DNA from: a virus
Virus record (IMG/VR): IMGVR_UViG_3300032893_000294
Span: 1-21,913 of that record
Reading direction: 5' to 3' (one strand)
DNA length: 21,913 nt
The notes below the pieces were generated by a model that had not been told where the DNA came from, did not search any database, and saw nothing but the letters and a program-made list of their open reading frames with translations. Below, in pieces: positions 13,031-20,904 of this stretch (position 1 is its first letter; the number at the start of each line of letters is the position of its first letter). Position numbers and translations under genes: made by a program.

Positions 13031-13692
13031 ACAGGGACCCCCGTATCACCGGAGCCAGTGGTGACGCCGGAATGCGTATGCGTGCTGCCGACCGCTTTGC
13101 CGTTGTTCTTGAGCAATCCGGTAGTGGCAATGGCCGCCGCACTCATGTCGATGATATTACCGTTACAGTCGGTAATAGTGATGCCGTCCGCGTTCATCAC
13201 GACTGAATTGCCGTTCTTGTCGACGATGGCTATGCCAAGGTCGTTGAACTGGACGTACTGGTTAGGCACGCCGTTGAGTACGCCGCCCAGATAAACGCCG
13301 TCCGAAAAACTGAACCGGCGATAAGAGCCGGGGTTGGCTATGCCGCGAACAGCCTTGTTGGCCGAAATATCGCGGTCGCAAATGGCCACGCGCCCGATGT
13401 CGCCCACCTGCGGGTCCATGATGATGGCGTTGAGGCCGCCCTGGACGCGCTCGTACAGGATGTTGTGGATGACGCCATGCTGCGAAGCGTTGTTGTCGCC
13501 GTCCACCATGTTCGTTATGGGCTGAACGTCGATGAGGCCCGCTTCGGCAACCTCGCCCGCGCTGGTCACCGCCACTACTTTGGCCAGAATGATCGTGCGG
13601 ACTCGCGCCAGCTTCTGAGTGATGATGAAGTTCAGCGCATTGAAGTCCGCAGTGCCGTCGTTGGGGCGGAACTGGCCGTAGCCGTCGCTCAT
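13027..13692 (-). CDS. Baseplate central spike, gpV/gp138-like
   Basis: ATG 13692 (overlapping the hub stop) was chosen over an out-of-place longer frame. The 221-aa protein has an OB-like N-terminal part (about 30-115), a P-G-S-Y-R-R-F-S-F-S-D-G-V-Y link, then short beta repeats (V-D-K-N-G-N-S-V-V-M-N-A-D-G-I-T-I-T-D) that fit a trimeric beta-helix. The C-terminal S-T-H-T-H-S has an HxH pair (His205, His207), which in P2 gpV and phi92 gp138 spikes binds an iron ion at the tip. The spike is the point that pierces the outer membrane. Confidence 0.88.
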   Translation of the reverse strand: MSDGYGQFRPNDGTADFNALNFIITQKLARVRTIILAKVVAVTSAGEVAEAGLIDVQPITNMVDGDNNASQHGVIHNILYERVQGGLNAIIMDPQVGDIGRVAICDRDISANKAVRGIANPGSYRRFSFSDGVYLGGVLNGVPNQYVQFNDLGIAIVDKNGNSVVMNADGITITDCNGNIIDMSAAAIATTGLLKNNGKAVGSTHTHSGVTTGSGDTGVPV

Positions 13693-14567
13693 TTGGACAC
13701 CGGCGCCGGGAACGAAGGGTTGATGCCGCTTACGCGCGTAAACCAGTTGCCATCCGGCACTTTGGAATCGAGGTCGTGGTCCAGCATGTAGACGGTCCAC
13801 GTGCCGCAAGCCGGTGTGAGCATCGATTGCACGTTGATCTGGCCCCCTAAGCCAATCGACGGGTTGAACAAGGTCTTGACCATGATGCCGTTGGGTGTAT
13901 AGGCCGGGTACCCGTCCATGCCAGTATCCGGCGAGATGAGCGGTACTGAGCCGCCGCGCGAACCATCGCGTGGCCAGATTTCCAGCTTTAACGGGTCGTC
14001 CAGCGACCAGTTGATGCCGGCTTCTTCAGCGCACGCCTTGGCCTGATCGCGCACCGACCCGTAATAGTGCGGGTTGGACAACTGCACGCTCACGCCGTTG
14101 TTGACGAAGGCCCGGCCCATCTGCGCGGCAAACCCGGACATCACCAGCGCCGCGTCCACGCCCCCCTGGAAACTGGTGGGCGGAATGAACTGCGTGGCTT
14201 CCGTCAGTCCGGTATGCGCCTCCACATAGAGCGAAACGTCCGGCGAATTGTCGAAATTGGCATAGGCGTTGGTGATGGTTCCCTGGAATACCACCGCCAT
14301 GCCGTTCTGCGAGTCGCCCGCTTCCAGCGTGACAGTATTACGCGGCACCAGGATGACCTTCATGCCGAGCGTCGACAATTTGTTCATCATCGACAACGTC
14401 ATGCCGTAGACGTCGATCTGGGCGGTACCCATGGCATTGCCGCCAGCCTTGACGATCTTGGCGCTCACCCGCAAGCCGGATAGCTTGACCGTGTTGGTGC
14501 CGCTTTCGGCAAAAGTTCCGCTGGCCAGCGTGAAAGTGACGTCGATCAGCCGCTCAACGAAGGACAT
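13689..14567 (-). CDS. Baseplate hub protein (gp44/gpD/gp27 type)
   Basis: The 292-aa protein lies between the plug-like protein and the spike, the hub position in contractile tails, and overlaps the spike start by 4 bp. It is beta-rich with V-F-Q-G-T-I-T-N-A-Y near 93-102, a middle helical part (R-D-Q-A-K-A-C-A-E-E-A) and a C-terminal beta domain. Hubs form a trimeric ring joining the tube to the spike. The family call rests mostly on gene order and length; the sequence is diverged from the classic members. Confidence 0.75.
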   Translation of the reverse strand: MSFVERLIDVTFTLASGTFAESGTNTVKLSGLRVSAKIVKAGGNAMGTAQIDVYGMTLSMMNKLSTLGMKVILVPRNTVTLEAGDSQNGMAVVFQGTITNAYANFDNSPDVSLYVEAHTGLTEATQFIPPTSFQGGVDAALVMSGFAAQMGRAFVNNGVSVQLSNPHYYGSVRDQAKACAEEAGINWSLDDPLKLEIWPRDGSRGGSVPLISPDTGMDGYPAYTPNGIMVKTLFNPSIGLGGQINVQSMLTPACGTWTVYMLDHDLDSKVPDGNWFTRVSGINPSFPAPVSK

Positions 14568-14568
14568 T

Positions 14569-14880
14569 TCACCCCAGACCGTTCAGGTCGGTCAGCTCCA
14601 GATAAGCGAGGCTGAAGCGCGAGCCCAGCCCTGTGTAAACCGGGTCGGCATTGCCCTGGTTGTCGATGAAGATGAAATCACCGATGAAGCCCAGGTACAG
14701 CGAACGCACGATCCGATTGATGTTCTCGCAGATGACGCCGCCGATAATGAGCGTGTCGTTGACATAGACGTCCATGAACAGCCCGGCTGCCTTCTGGTAG
14801 ACGTTCAGCTTACACGACTGATCGGCCAGCGTGACACCGAGCGTTTGCGACGGAATGGGTTGGAGCGGAACGATTTGCAC
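14569..14880 (-). CDS. Baseplate plug-like protein (Pam3 gp18 type)
   Basis: GTG at 14880, just after the previous stop, puts the start at V-Q-I-V-P-L-Q-P-I-P-S-Q-T-L, matching how I recall this family beginning; ATG 14919 would add 13 residues overlapping the upstream gene. The 103-aa protein has V-Y-Q-K-A-A-G-L-F-M-D-V-Y-V-N, G-V-I-C-E-N, Y-L-G-F-I-G-D-F-I-F-I-D and Y-T-G-L-G-S-R-F. I recognise it as the family of the cyanophage Pam3 baseplate plug gp18, thought to close the tube at the baseplate. The call is from memory of the motifs, not a search. Confidence 0.8.
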   Translation of the reverse strand: MQIVPLQPIPSQTLGVTLADQSCKLNVYQKAAGLFMDVYVNDTLIIGGVICENINRIVRSLYLGFIGDFIFIDNQGNADPVYTGLGSRFSLAYLELTDLNGLG

Positions 14881-14881
14881 T

Positions 14882-15550
14882 CTACCAGCCGCCCCCTCCG
14901 CCGCCACCGCCTCCAGCACCGCTGCTGCCAGTGCCGTTATGTTCGGCCGGGATTGCCGCCTGACTCATGGAAGGCGAAGTCGTCTGCACCGTGCCACCGT
15001 TGACCGGACTGGCGCTCACCGGCGACTTGGTATTGGAAAATTCCGCCGTAGCGGTGACGCGAATCTGCTCGCCATAGAAGCCAATGGTGATAAGCCCGGC
15101 GCCCTTGGTGGCGTTGCGGTCGTACTCATTGCGCCGGAAATTGACGCTCGAATAGACCGCTTCCGGCGTCACCACGTCGTACAGATCGAGCGACGTCAGG
15201 ATCGTGTCGGCCGACTGAATGAAGGTAGCGCGGTCGTCCGGCGTGCCGCCCACCGACAAGGCGATGTTGACCTCGAACGGGGTTTCTACCTTGTCATAGG
15301 TCTGAAACGCGCCCTTCTCCACCGGGTAATCCGACAGCGTCCATTCCTTGCGGTAGCTCATGTCGATCACGTTGTCGGACGCGATGACCGGGCTGTTGTT
15401 CAGGAAGATGCCCCATTGCGGGTCAACCGATTGTCCAAAAGACGACGAACCATCGGAGGTTAGCAACGGCGGACTGGTTTGTGGTAGCGCAGGGTCCCGC
15501 AGGACAGGGGGAACGCCTTGTGCGGCCGGAACCTGATAGAAGATCGACAT
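14882..15550 (-). CDS. Dit-like tail/baseplate protein
   Basis: The 222-aa protein carries D-Y-P-V-E-K-G-A-F-Q-T-Y-D-K-V near 74-88 followed by a beta domain, the pattern of Dit-like N-terminal domains that join the tail tube to the hub. The first 40 residues are Pro-rich and disordered. The C-terminus is odd: a run of nine glycines ending in Trp. The ATG shares one base with the tape-measure stop. Position directly after the tape measure supports a distal-tail adaptor role. Confidence 0.75.
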   Translation of the reverse strand: MSIFYQVPAAQGVPPVLRDPALPQTSPPLLTSDGSSSFGQSVDPQWGIFLNNSPVIASDNVIDMSYRKEWTLSDYPVEKGAFQTYDKVETPFEVNIALSVGGTPDDRATFIQSADTILTSLDLYDVVTPEAVYSSVNFRRNEYDRNATKGAGLITIGFYGEQIRVTATAEFSNTKSPVSASPVNGGTVQTTSPSMSQAAIPAEHNGTGSSGAGGGGGGGGGW

Positions 15551-17355
15551 CAGACCGGCCCGCCATTGGCCTGGTTGGCGAGGCTATTGCGCTCCAGTGC
15601 TGCACGCAGGTCGCGCGCTATACCGGTGGCATCCTTGGCCTGGGTCACCACGGTGATGTGGCCGATGTGCGTTGACTTGGTCGACGACTTGGTTACGCCG
15701 CCAGACTTGCTCAAGACGTTCGCATATACGAGCCGCTGTGCCAGTGCCGCCATGACGTTGGCGGGTCTTTCATAAAGCGAAGTGATGATCGACGTTGCCT
15801 GGCTAGCGTCGGTAGCCGCGCTCAGTGCGCGCCCGGCCTTCTGCTCGGAACCCTGGCGCAGTTCGTAATTGATAAAGGCCAACTGTTCGTCGTGCGTGGA
15901 ACTGCGAATGTCGTGGCCCGCCCACCGCGCAAACGCGGCCTGCCTGTCGGGATGCCATTGCGCCAGCCCATAAGCTGAGCCGCTGTCACCCACGGCGCGT
16001 GCGTTGCCGCCGCTCTCCGCCTGAATGTTGGCCGCGATACCGATGGCCTGTTCGCGCGTCCAGCCCATTTTCTGAAGCTTGGCGACATCGTCGCCCGAAA
16101 CCGCGCCGCCACCGCGCCCGCCAAACGCGGATGCCCTTGCTGGCGACTTGCCGCCAAAGGCATCGATCTGGCGTCCGGCATTGGTGACGTCATCGCTCAT
16201 GTCGCCCCAAAGATGGTGCCACCAGTGCTTTACAGCGTCCCAGTGCTTGTAGAGTTCATAACCGGCGAAACTGATAGCCGCGATTCCGGCGATGATCCAC
16301 CCCACCGGTGTGGCAAGAATTGCCGCGCCGAGCGCCGCGAACGCATCCGCCAAGGCTGGCAATGCCACTGTGGTGAGCGTACCAAGTACACCAGTGAGGG
16401 CAATGGCGCCACCGCCAAGAACTTCAAAACCAAGAGACATTGCCGCAACTGCGACACCAACAAAACTAATGACCATTGCCGCCGACAACGCCAGAACCGC
16501 CGCCGTCAACACAGCGAAGAAGGCAATGAGCAACGGTTTGTGAGCTTCCAGAAACGCTATAAACGCCGTTAATGTTCTTAGTATCGCGCTTATTGCCGGC
16601 TCCAAAAGGGTGAAGATTGTATGACCGGAACGAGTGGATTCTTGTTCCAATTCTTTCAGATTTTTATTAAATTCCTTACCAGCCGCAATGTCGGCCGGTG
16701 TCATAGCTAGACCTTTTTGTGCATCCAGCGCTTCCTGGATTGCCTTGCGGCCCTGCATAATGAAGGCAATCGTGCCGGGGTCCATACCCATCGCCGTAAG
16801 CAGTGCAGTAGCACGCGCCGGGTCCATGCCTTTGACATGGTCGGAGATTTCGAGGAACAGCTCGGACGCGGTCTTGAGGTGCCCGTTACCATCGATGAGG
16901 CCGATGCCCAGCGCGCGCAAATACGGGATGACGGCGGATTCGCCGGTAAGCGAGAACTGCTGCAGGTTCTGCGACAAATTGAACAGCGAGGAGGTAACCC
17001 CGTCCGCCGAACCGCCGGCCTGTACCACGGCTCCTCGCCATTCGGCCAAGGTCTGGACTGAAATGTCCATCATGGTGGACATGCGGCCGAGCTGAATGTC
17101 GGTGGTCACCAGATCGGAGATGAATTCCTTGATGCCTTTGCCGGCGGTAAACACCGCATAAAGCGCGATCAGTTCGCCGCGCAGGCGTGAGAAGAATTCC
17201 GTGCCGCGTTTGCCGGCACCTTCGATATCGTCGCCCGCCTTGCGCGCCGAATCGCCGGTCTTCTTGAAGTCGTCCTCGACCTGTTTGCGCCCCTTGGTGT
17301 AACCGGAGGCGTCGAGGCCCACTTCTACCAGCAAACTGTCAATGACGGTCGGCAT
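15550..17355 (-). CDS. Tape measure protein with tail lysozyme domain
   Basis: The tape measure sets tail length and is ejected ahead of the DNA. ATG 17355 (sharing a base with the chaperone stop) gives 601 aa; a TTG three bases earlier is possible. Order: N-terminal part with D-A-S-G-Y-T-K-G-R-K-Q-V-E typical of tape measures; helical 60-265; strongly hydrophobic 270-365, likely membrane-active; then a phage-tail-lysozyme domain (about 424-540). The lysozyme has M-G-W-T-R-E-Q-A-I-G-I-A-A-N-I-Q-A-E-S and Y-G-L-A-Q-W-H, Glu447 being the likely catalytic acid. At about 1.5 angstrom per residue this predicts a short tail of roughly 90 nm. A patch at 16430-16690 is visibly AT-richer than the rest. 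Confidence 0.9.
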   Translation of the reverse strand: MPTVIDSLLVEVGLDASGYTKGRKQVEDDFKKTGDSARKAGDDIEGAGKRGTEFFSRLRGELIALYAVFTAGKGIKEFISDLVTTDIQLGRMSTMMDISVQTLAEWRGAVVQAGGSADGVTSSLFNLSQNLQQFSLTGESAVIPYLRALGIGLIDGNGHLKTASELFLEISDHVKGMDPARATALLTAMGMDPGTIAFIMQGRKAIQEALDAQKGLAMTPADIAAGKEFNKNLKELEQESTRSGHTIFTLLEPAISAILRTLTAFIAFLEAHKPLLIAFFAVLTAAVLALSAAMVISFVGVAVAAMSLGFEVLGGGAIALTGVLGTLTTVALPALADAFAALGAAILATPVGWIIAGIAAISFAGYELYKHWDAVKHWWHHLWGDMSDDVTNAGRQIDAFGGKSPARASAFGGRGGGAVSGDDVAKLQKMGWTREQAIGIAANIQAESGGNARAVGDSGSAYGLAQWHPDRQAAFARWAGHDIRSSTHDEQLAFINYELRQGSEQKAGRALSAATDASQATSIITSLYERPANVMAALAQRLVYANVLSKSGGVTKSSTKSTHIGHITVVTQAKDATGIARDLRAALERNSLANQANGGPV

Positions 17356-17962
17356 CAATCCTCATCCTTGGCATTGCGCACGACCCGGCGATTGTGGGCG
17401 TCCACGGCAATGACCTCCAGCAGATCGTAGGCATCCTCCATGCCGTACACGGTCTGCAGTTCATGCAAGGTGGCCAGTTCGGACGACACGATGACGCCTA
17501 TGATGCGAGGGATGTTGCCGTATTCTACAAGCCCGCTGACGCCAGACCCGAGGTCAACTTCTGTTTGGCGGCGGGCGACAAAAAATCCAGGTGGAGCTTG
17601 ATCACCTCCGCGCGCAGCTTGAGACGGGTGGGGATTTCCTCGATATCGTCGGACACCAGGGGGAAGGCGGTTTCCGGGTGCGCGGGATCGCGGATGACCA
17701 TCACGCACCCCATCATTTCGTCCAGCAAGGGTTCGATGTCGTCGAACGGCAATTTGAAGAATTGCGCGGCGCCGAGCGTGGCCACGCCCGCCAGCCCGCT
17801 GCCCTTGACCGTTTCCGGCAATTCCACGCCCGCGTTCTGCAACACCAGCAGCGCGCGGATGCCCCATTTTTCGGCCTGCGCGGCGGGCATCTCGGTAATC
17901 TTGAACACCTTGCCCTTGTCGCGGCCTTCGTCGGTAATGGTGACTATTGCAGTCTTTCTCAT
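17355..17962 (-). CDS. Tail assembly chaperone, -1 frameshift product
   Basis: Reading starts at ATG 17962 and shifts -1 at the slip site 17579-17585, then continues to TGA 17357-17355. The fusion would be 202 aa: 128 shared residues plus a 74-residue extension. The extension contains G-L-V-E-Y-G-N-I-P-R-I-I-G and L-H-E-L-Q-T-V-Y-G-M-E-D-A-Y-D-L-L-E-V, clearly coding but with no start of its own. It lies between the tube and the tape measure, where G/GT chaperones of lambda and E/E' of P2 are found. The long form is expected to bind the tape measure in small amounts. Confidence 0.85.
17525..17962 (-). CDS. Tail assembly chaperone, short form
   Basis: The 145-aa zero-frame product starts at ATG 17962, which overlaps the tube stop by 4 bp (ATGA). 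It begins M-R-K-T-A-I-V-T-I and has E-K-W-G-I-R-A-L-L-V-L-Q-N-A and F-D-D-I-E-P-L-L-D-E-M-M, like other phage tail chaperone N-terminal domains. It stops at TAG 17527-17525 shortly after the slip site. As in lambda gpG this should be the abundant form that coats the tape measure. Confidence 0.88.
   Translation of the reverse strand: MRKTAIVTITDEGRDKGKVFKITEMPAAQAEKWGIRALLVLQNAGVELPETVKGSGLAGVATLGAAQFFKLPFDDIEPLLDEMMGCVMVIRDPAHPETAFPLVSDDIEEIPTRLKLRAEVIKLHLDFLSPAAKQKLTSGLASAGL
17579..17585 (-). promoter_or_regulatory. Ribosomal slippery site T TTT TTG
   Basis: In the zero frame the codons are GAT TTT TTG, so the heptamer fits X XXY YYZ exactly and a -1 slip enters the open extension frame. 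Two bases downstream, GCCCGC-CGCCA can pair with TGGCG-TCA-GCGGGC to form an interrupted 11-bp stem, a possible stimulator. The spacer is shorter than usual. Confidence 0.8.
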
Positions 17963-18402
17963 GCGCCAACCTGCAGGACCACCGACTGCCATGTAATCGA
18001 GAACTTCCGCATCTGCAGCAGTTTCTTGGCATCGGGCAACATCGGCACGGTCTTGAGGAACCCGCGCGTGAGCGTTGCTTTCTTCTGCAATGAGCGCAGC
18101 GTGATCACGCCGTTGGCGATATAGAGCTGGCGGTTGGCGATCTGGGCCTGGTTCCATTGGTCGAAAATGTCGGCCGATTCGGAGTCGGCTTGCAACGTGA
18201 TCGACTGCTTGACTTCGTTGAACACGAAGCCGGCCGACAGGCGGCCGTCGACGCCCATCTGGGTTTCGGCGGTCTCGACCGGATCGGTTGCAAAGACGTC
18301 ATCCACCCCGAACCCTTGCAGCGATTGCGGCGACGGGAACAGGTCGGTAATCGACAGCAGGTAGGTGGCGTCTGCTGCTGTAAGCGTGCGGGTGTTGGCC
18401 AT
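17959..18402 (-). CDS. Tail tube protein
   Basis: The 147-aa protein directly follows the sheath gene, has a GGAG RBS, and precedes the chaperones, which is the tube position in contractile tails. It has beta-rich segments such as G-F-V-F-N-E-V-K-Q-S-I-T-L-Q-A-D-S-E-S, and an R-G-F-L-K-T-V-P-M-L-P-D-A-K-K stretch. Length is normal for a tube monomer. I assign it by position and character; it resembles DUF3277-type proteins from memory. Confidence 0.82.
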   Translation of the reverse strand: MANTRTLTAADATYLLSITDLFPSPQSLQGFGVDDVFATDPVETAETQMGVDGRLSAGFVFNEVKQSITLQADSESADIFDQWNQAQIANRQLYIANGVITLRSLQKKATLTRGFLKTVPMLPDAKKLLQMRKFSITWQSVVLQVGA

Positions 18403-18414
18403 TGACGGTCGCTC

Positions 18415-20172
18415 CTACTGGACGTCGATAGAGGTGAGATCGATCTGTTGGACCGCTTCGCCGTCCATGTACCAGAACGTGCATGGCGGCGATTGCCGGG
18501 CTTGTCGAACCTGCGGCGAAGCATCCTTGACCTGCAAGTACCAGCCTTGGCTGGATAGCACGTTGCTGATGGTCGTTCCCGCCGCGTTGTTCACTTCAGC
18601 GGCCTGCGCCGCCGACAAGGTCACGCCCGCGCGGAAAGCACCGAAGTTGAGCCCGGCGTTGATGACGTCGGCGCATGCGGCTTCGATGAGCGCGTAACCG
18701 GTCGAGTTGTATGGGATGGACTTCACGGTGAACAACAATTCCATCAACGCCAGCTGGAACTCGTTGTTGAGCCAAATCTGGTTGATGTAGCTGTCCATCC
18801 ATTCGAATGGCCCGCTCACGCTGCCCGGCGACAACCCCTGGAACTGCTGGTTAGCCGTTGCCCACGCGCCATAGAAATTATAACCGTTGGCGATGAGGTT
18901 GGACGCTACCGACTGGTTGGTGATGTCCGGCACCAGCCCGGTCTGGCTGCGGAACTTGTAGGTAATACGCCCGTTGGTCTCGGTGAAATCGATGGACGCG
19001 CCGATGCCAATAGCGAACGCCGCCTTGGTGTAGTCGGGGCAGTTGATGAGAAAGGTGCCCGAGTAATCGCCCTGCTGAAGCAAATAGCCCAGCGAGGTCG
19101 TCGCCGGCACCGTGGTCTGGGGCGAAGCGTCCGTATCCCAACAGACGTAGGCGTAGCGGTCGTCGGTGGTGCTCACCCACTGGGCAAACGCGAGCTTTAC
19201 CGCGTTGCCGGTATCGCCGTCCGCGTCGGGGTCGAACAGCGTCATGAAGGTAGCCCAGTCCTGGGTCTCTTCAATGAGGTTGTTCATGAAGGTAGCGGGA
19301 ACTTGTGCGGCCACACCCTGCGACAGCACGGCGCCGGTTGCCTGCGTGAGCAACAAGGGCGCCGCCAGCGTGCCGGTGGCATAAGCGATGGTCGAGCCGT
19401 TGCCCTTGTCGGGTGAGGTAATGACGAACGCGCCCGACACCGAATCGTAGGTAACGGTGGGACCCGACGCCACGCCGCCGGTCATGGACTCGCTGGCCAC
19501 CGTCTGAATGGGACTCACGAAATAAGTGCCGGTACCGCCCGTGCCGGAATCCAACCCCACAATGAGCGTGCCATCCGTAACGCCGGTGCCGGCAATGATC
19601 ATGCCGACATAAAGCGTGCCCGAGCCCACGGCGGTGACCGTCATGATGGACCACGGTTGCGGCAAAGGCGGGAACGGCGTGGCGATGGATGCGGTAAACG
19701 ACGCGCTGGCGGGAGCTTCCGCCTGCAAAGCGGTCTGGAGGATGGACGCCGCATCCGAGAACGAGGTGGCGCCGGACAGATCGATGCCGGAAGCGTTGTA
19801 GGGCACGGTGCTGACGGTGATGTCGAGCGCGCCACTCAACCCCTGCAACGTGGTAAGCGACATGCCGGAAATATCGCCACCGCGCAGATAGGAATGAACC
19901 CGGTGCTGGTTGTACTGGGCAAACAGCATGGCGCCGGGCTTGACGTTGGAGTTATCGAAGCCCTGGAAGTAGATGGCCGCCGCTGCGGCTTCCGTCGATC
20001 CACCGCCGAAGTAGTCCGATACGTCGAGCGCGTTGGCAAAACTGTGCACGTCGCCGATTGGCACCTGCGTATTGGTGGTGAGCGCCAGCCCCACCATGTC
20101 GAGCGCGGAGCCGCCGGCCGCCAGCACGTTGGGCGTGACGTTGACGATATCTGATGCGGGAATGGAATTCAT
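18415..20172 (-). CDS. Tail sheath protein, DUF3383 type
   Basis: The contractile sheath surrounds the tube and shortens on infection. ATG 20172 follows AGGAG. The 585-aa protein has the DUF3383 features I recognise: V-S-D-Y-F-G-G-G-S-T-E-A-A-A-A-A-I-Y-F-Q-G-F near 51-71, P-G-A-M-L-F-A-Q-Y at 79-87 and V-T-Y-D-S-V-S-G-A-F-V-I-T-S at 240-253. Others are the A-T-G-A-V-L-S-Q-G block and a C-terminal F-W-Y-M-D-G-E-A-V-Q-Q-I-D-L. Residues about 156-233 are an inserted Gly/Thr-rich domain splitting the usual sequence between I-L-Q-T-A-L-Q-A and the V-T-Y-D motif. Because that region of sheaths is outward-facing, the insert likely decorates the tail surface. Confidence 0.9.
   Translation of the reverse strand: MNSIPASDIVNVTPNVLAAGGSALDMVGLALTTNTQVPIGDVHSFANALDVSDYFGGGSTEAAAAAIYFQGFDNSNVKPGAMLFAQYNQHRVHSYLRGGDISGMSLTTLQGLSGALDITVSTVPYNASGIDLSGATSFSDAASILQTALQAEAPASASFTASIATPFPPLPQPWSIMTVTAVGSGTLYVGMIIAGTGVTDGTLIVGLDSGTGGTGTYFVSPIQTVASESMTGGVASGPTVTYDSVSGAFVITSPDKGNGSTIAYATGTLAAPLLLTQATGAVLSQGVAAQVPATFMNNLIEETQDWATFMTLFDPDADGDTGNAVKLAFAQWVSTTDDRYAYVCWDTDASPQTTVPATTSLGYLLQQGDYSGTFLINCPDYTKAAFAIGIGASIDFTETNGRITYKFRSQTGLVPDITNQSVASNLIANGYNFYGAWATANQQFQGLSPGSVSGPFEWMDSYINQIWLNNEFQLALMELLFTVKSIPYNSTGYALIEAACADVINAGLNFGAFRAGVTLSAAQAAEVNNAAGTTISNVLSSQGWYLQVKDASPQVRQARQSPPCTFWYMDGEAVQQIDLTSIDVQ
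19474..19656 (-). other. Inserted Gly/Thr-rich domain in sheath
   Basis: Residues about 173-233 read M-T-V-T-A-V-G-S-G-T-L-Y-V-G-M-I-I-A-G-T-G-V, then D-G-T-L-I-V-G, then G-T-G-G-T-G-T-Y-F-V and I-Q-T-V-A-S-E-S-M-T. The match to the domains in the J-like and terminator proteins is clear at the protein level. Confidence 0.8.
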
Positions 20173-20178
20173 CGCGTG

Positions 20179-20904
20179 CTACTCCTGTGGGTAGGTTTCT
20201 TCCACGTTGATCGTCGTAATGACCGCTTGGTCGGCGAACTGCTGCGGCAGGCTCAAGGTTGGATTGACCTGCAGCGAAGCCTCAATGACCCAACGGTCCT
20301 CGTATTGCTTTTCGGCATTGATGAACGGAATCTGGCGCGGGTCTTCCGAATACAGGGGGGCGGCTGAATACCCGTTGCGCTCGAAGAAAAACACCGCGTA
20401 ATCGTCGCGCAAGGCGGTGGATATTGCCTGCGCATTGTCGCCGCTGTTGGGGCCGTGCACGTCCAGCTGCACCACAACCTTGGTGGGCTGGCTGAGCAAG
20501 GCCAGCCCCGCCGCCATGGCCTGGCTGGCAACCGCCTGCGACGGCGCCACCACATAGACGCCAACACCGCCCGGTGTGCCGCTCGTTTGCGAGACGATAG
20601 CCGAACCCGCCGCCAGATTGGCGCCAAAGAGCGCCGCCCCCGCCACCAGCTTGCCCAGCACCACGGCAGACACCGTCATGGCCGTGCCGGCAATGACCGC
20701 CGTGAACGAGGCGTCGTCGTAGTCGTCCACGTTGGTTTCCAACCGCTCGCGGCGGATGGCGTTCATGGTAACGAAGTCCGGCCCCTTGGGCTCCGGCACG
20801 CGGTTTACCTGCGCCTGGATCACTTCCACCCCGGACGGCAGGAAGCTCAACAGGTAAGCGCGCAGCGCCTTGAAGGCGTCGTCTTGGACGGGGGCGAGGA
20901 TCAC
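20179..20904 (-). CDS. Tail terminator protein, LIC_12616/gp12-like
   Basis: GTG 20904 overlaps the tailspike stop by 4 bp. The 241-aa protein begins with A-L-R-A-Y-L-L-S-F-L-P-S-G-V-E-V-I-Q-A-Q-V-N-R-V-P and P-K-G-P-D-F-V-T-M, the pattern of the LIC_12616/neck-terminator family, and ends with V-V-V-Q-L-D-V-H-G-P and F-F-F-E-R-N-G-Y. Terminators cap the tube and sheath at the head end; location just before the sheath agrees. Residues about 67-133 are the inserted domain, which splits the family sequence right after E-T-N-V-D-D-Y. Confidence 0.85.
   Translation of the reverse strand: MILAPVQDDAFKALRAYLLSFLPSGVEVIQAQVNRVPEPKGPDFVTMNAIRRERLETNVDDYDDASFTAVIAGTAMTVSAVVLGKLVAGAALFGANLAAGSAIVSQTSGTPGGVGVYVVAPSQAVASQAMAAGLALLSQPTKVVVQLDVHGPNSGDNAQAISTALRDDYAVFFFERNGYSAAPLYSEDPRQIPFINAEKQYEDRWVIEASLQVNPTLSLPQQFADQAVITTINVEETYPQE
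20506..20706 (-). other. Inserted Gly/Thr-rich domain in tail terminator
   Basis: Residues about 67-133 read A-M-T-V-S-A-V-V-L-G-K-L-V-A-G-A-A-L, then A-A-G-S-A-I-V-S-Q-T-S-G-T-P-G-G-V-G-V-Y-V-V and S-Q-A-V-A-S-Q-A-M. It is the most diverged of the three copies in this window. Confidence 0.75.

Noticed and set aside
11358-13142. 594-codon open frame on the minus strand across three baseplate genes
   Set aside because: Arg/His/Gly/Gln-rich low-complexity translation typical of a shadow frame in GC-rich DNA; the J-like, gp25-like and spike genes fill the region with recognisable proteins.
17588-18032. 5' part of the frame that carries the chaperone extension
   Set aside because: Upstream of the slip site the translation is Arg/Gly/His shadow sequence; only the part after the slip is coding.
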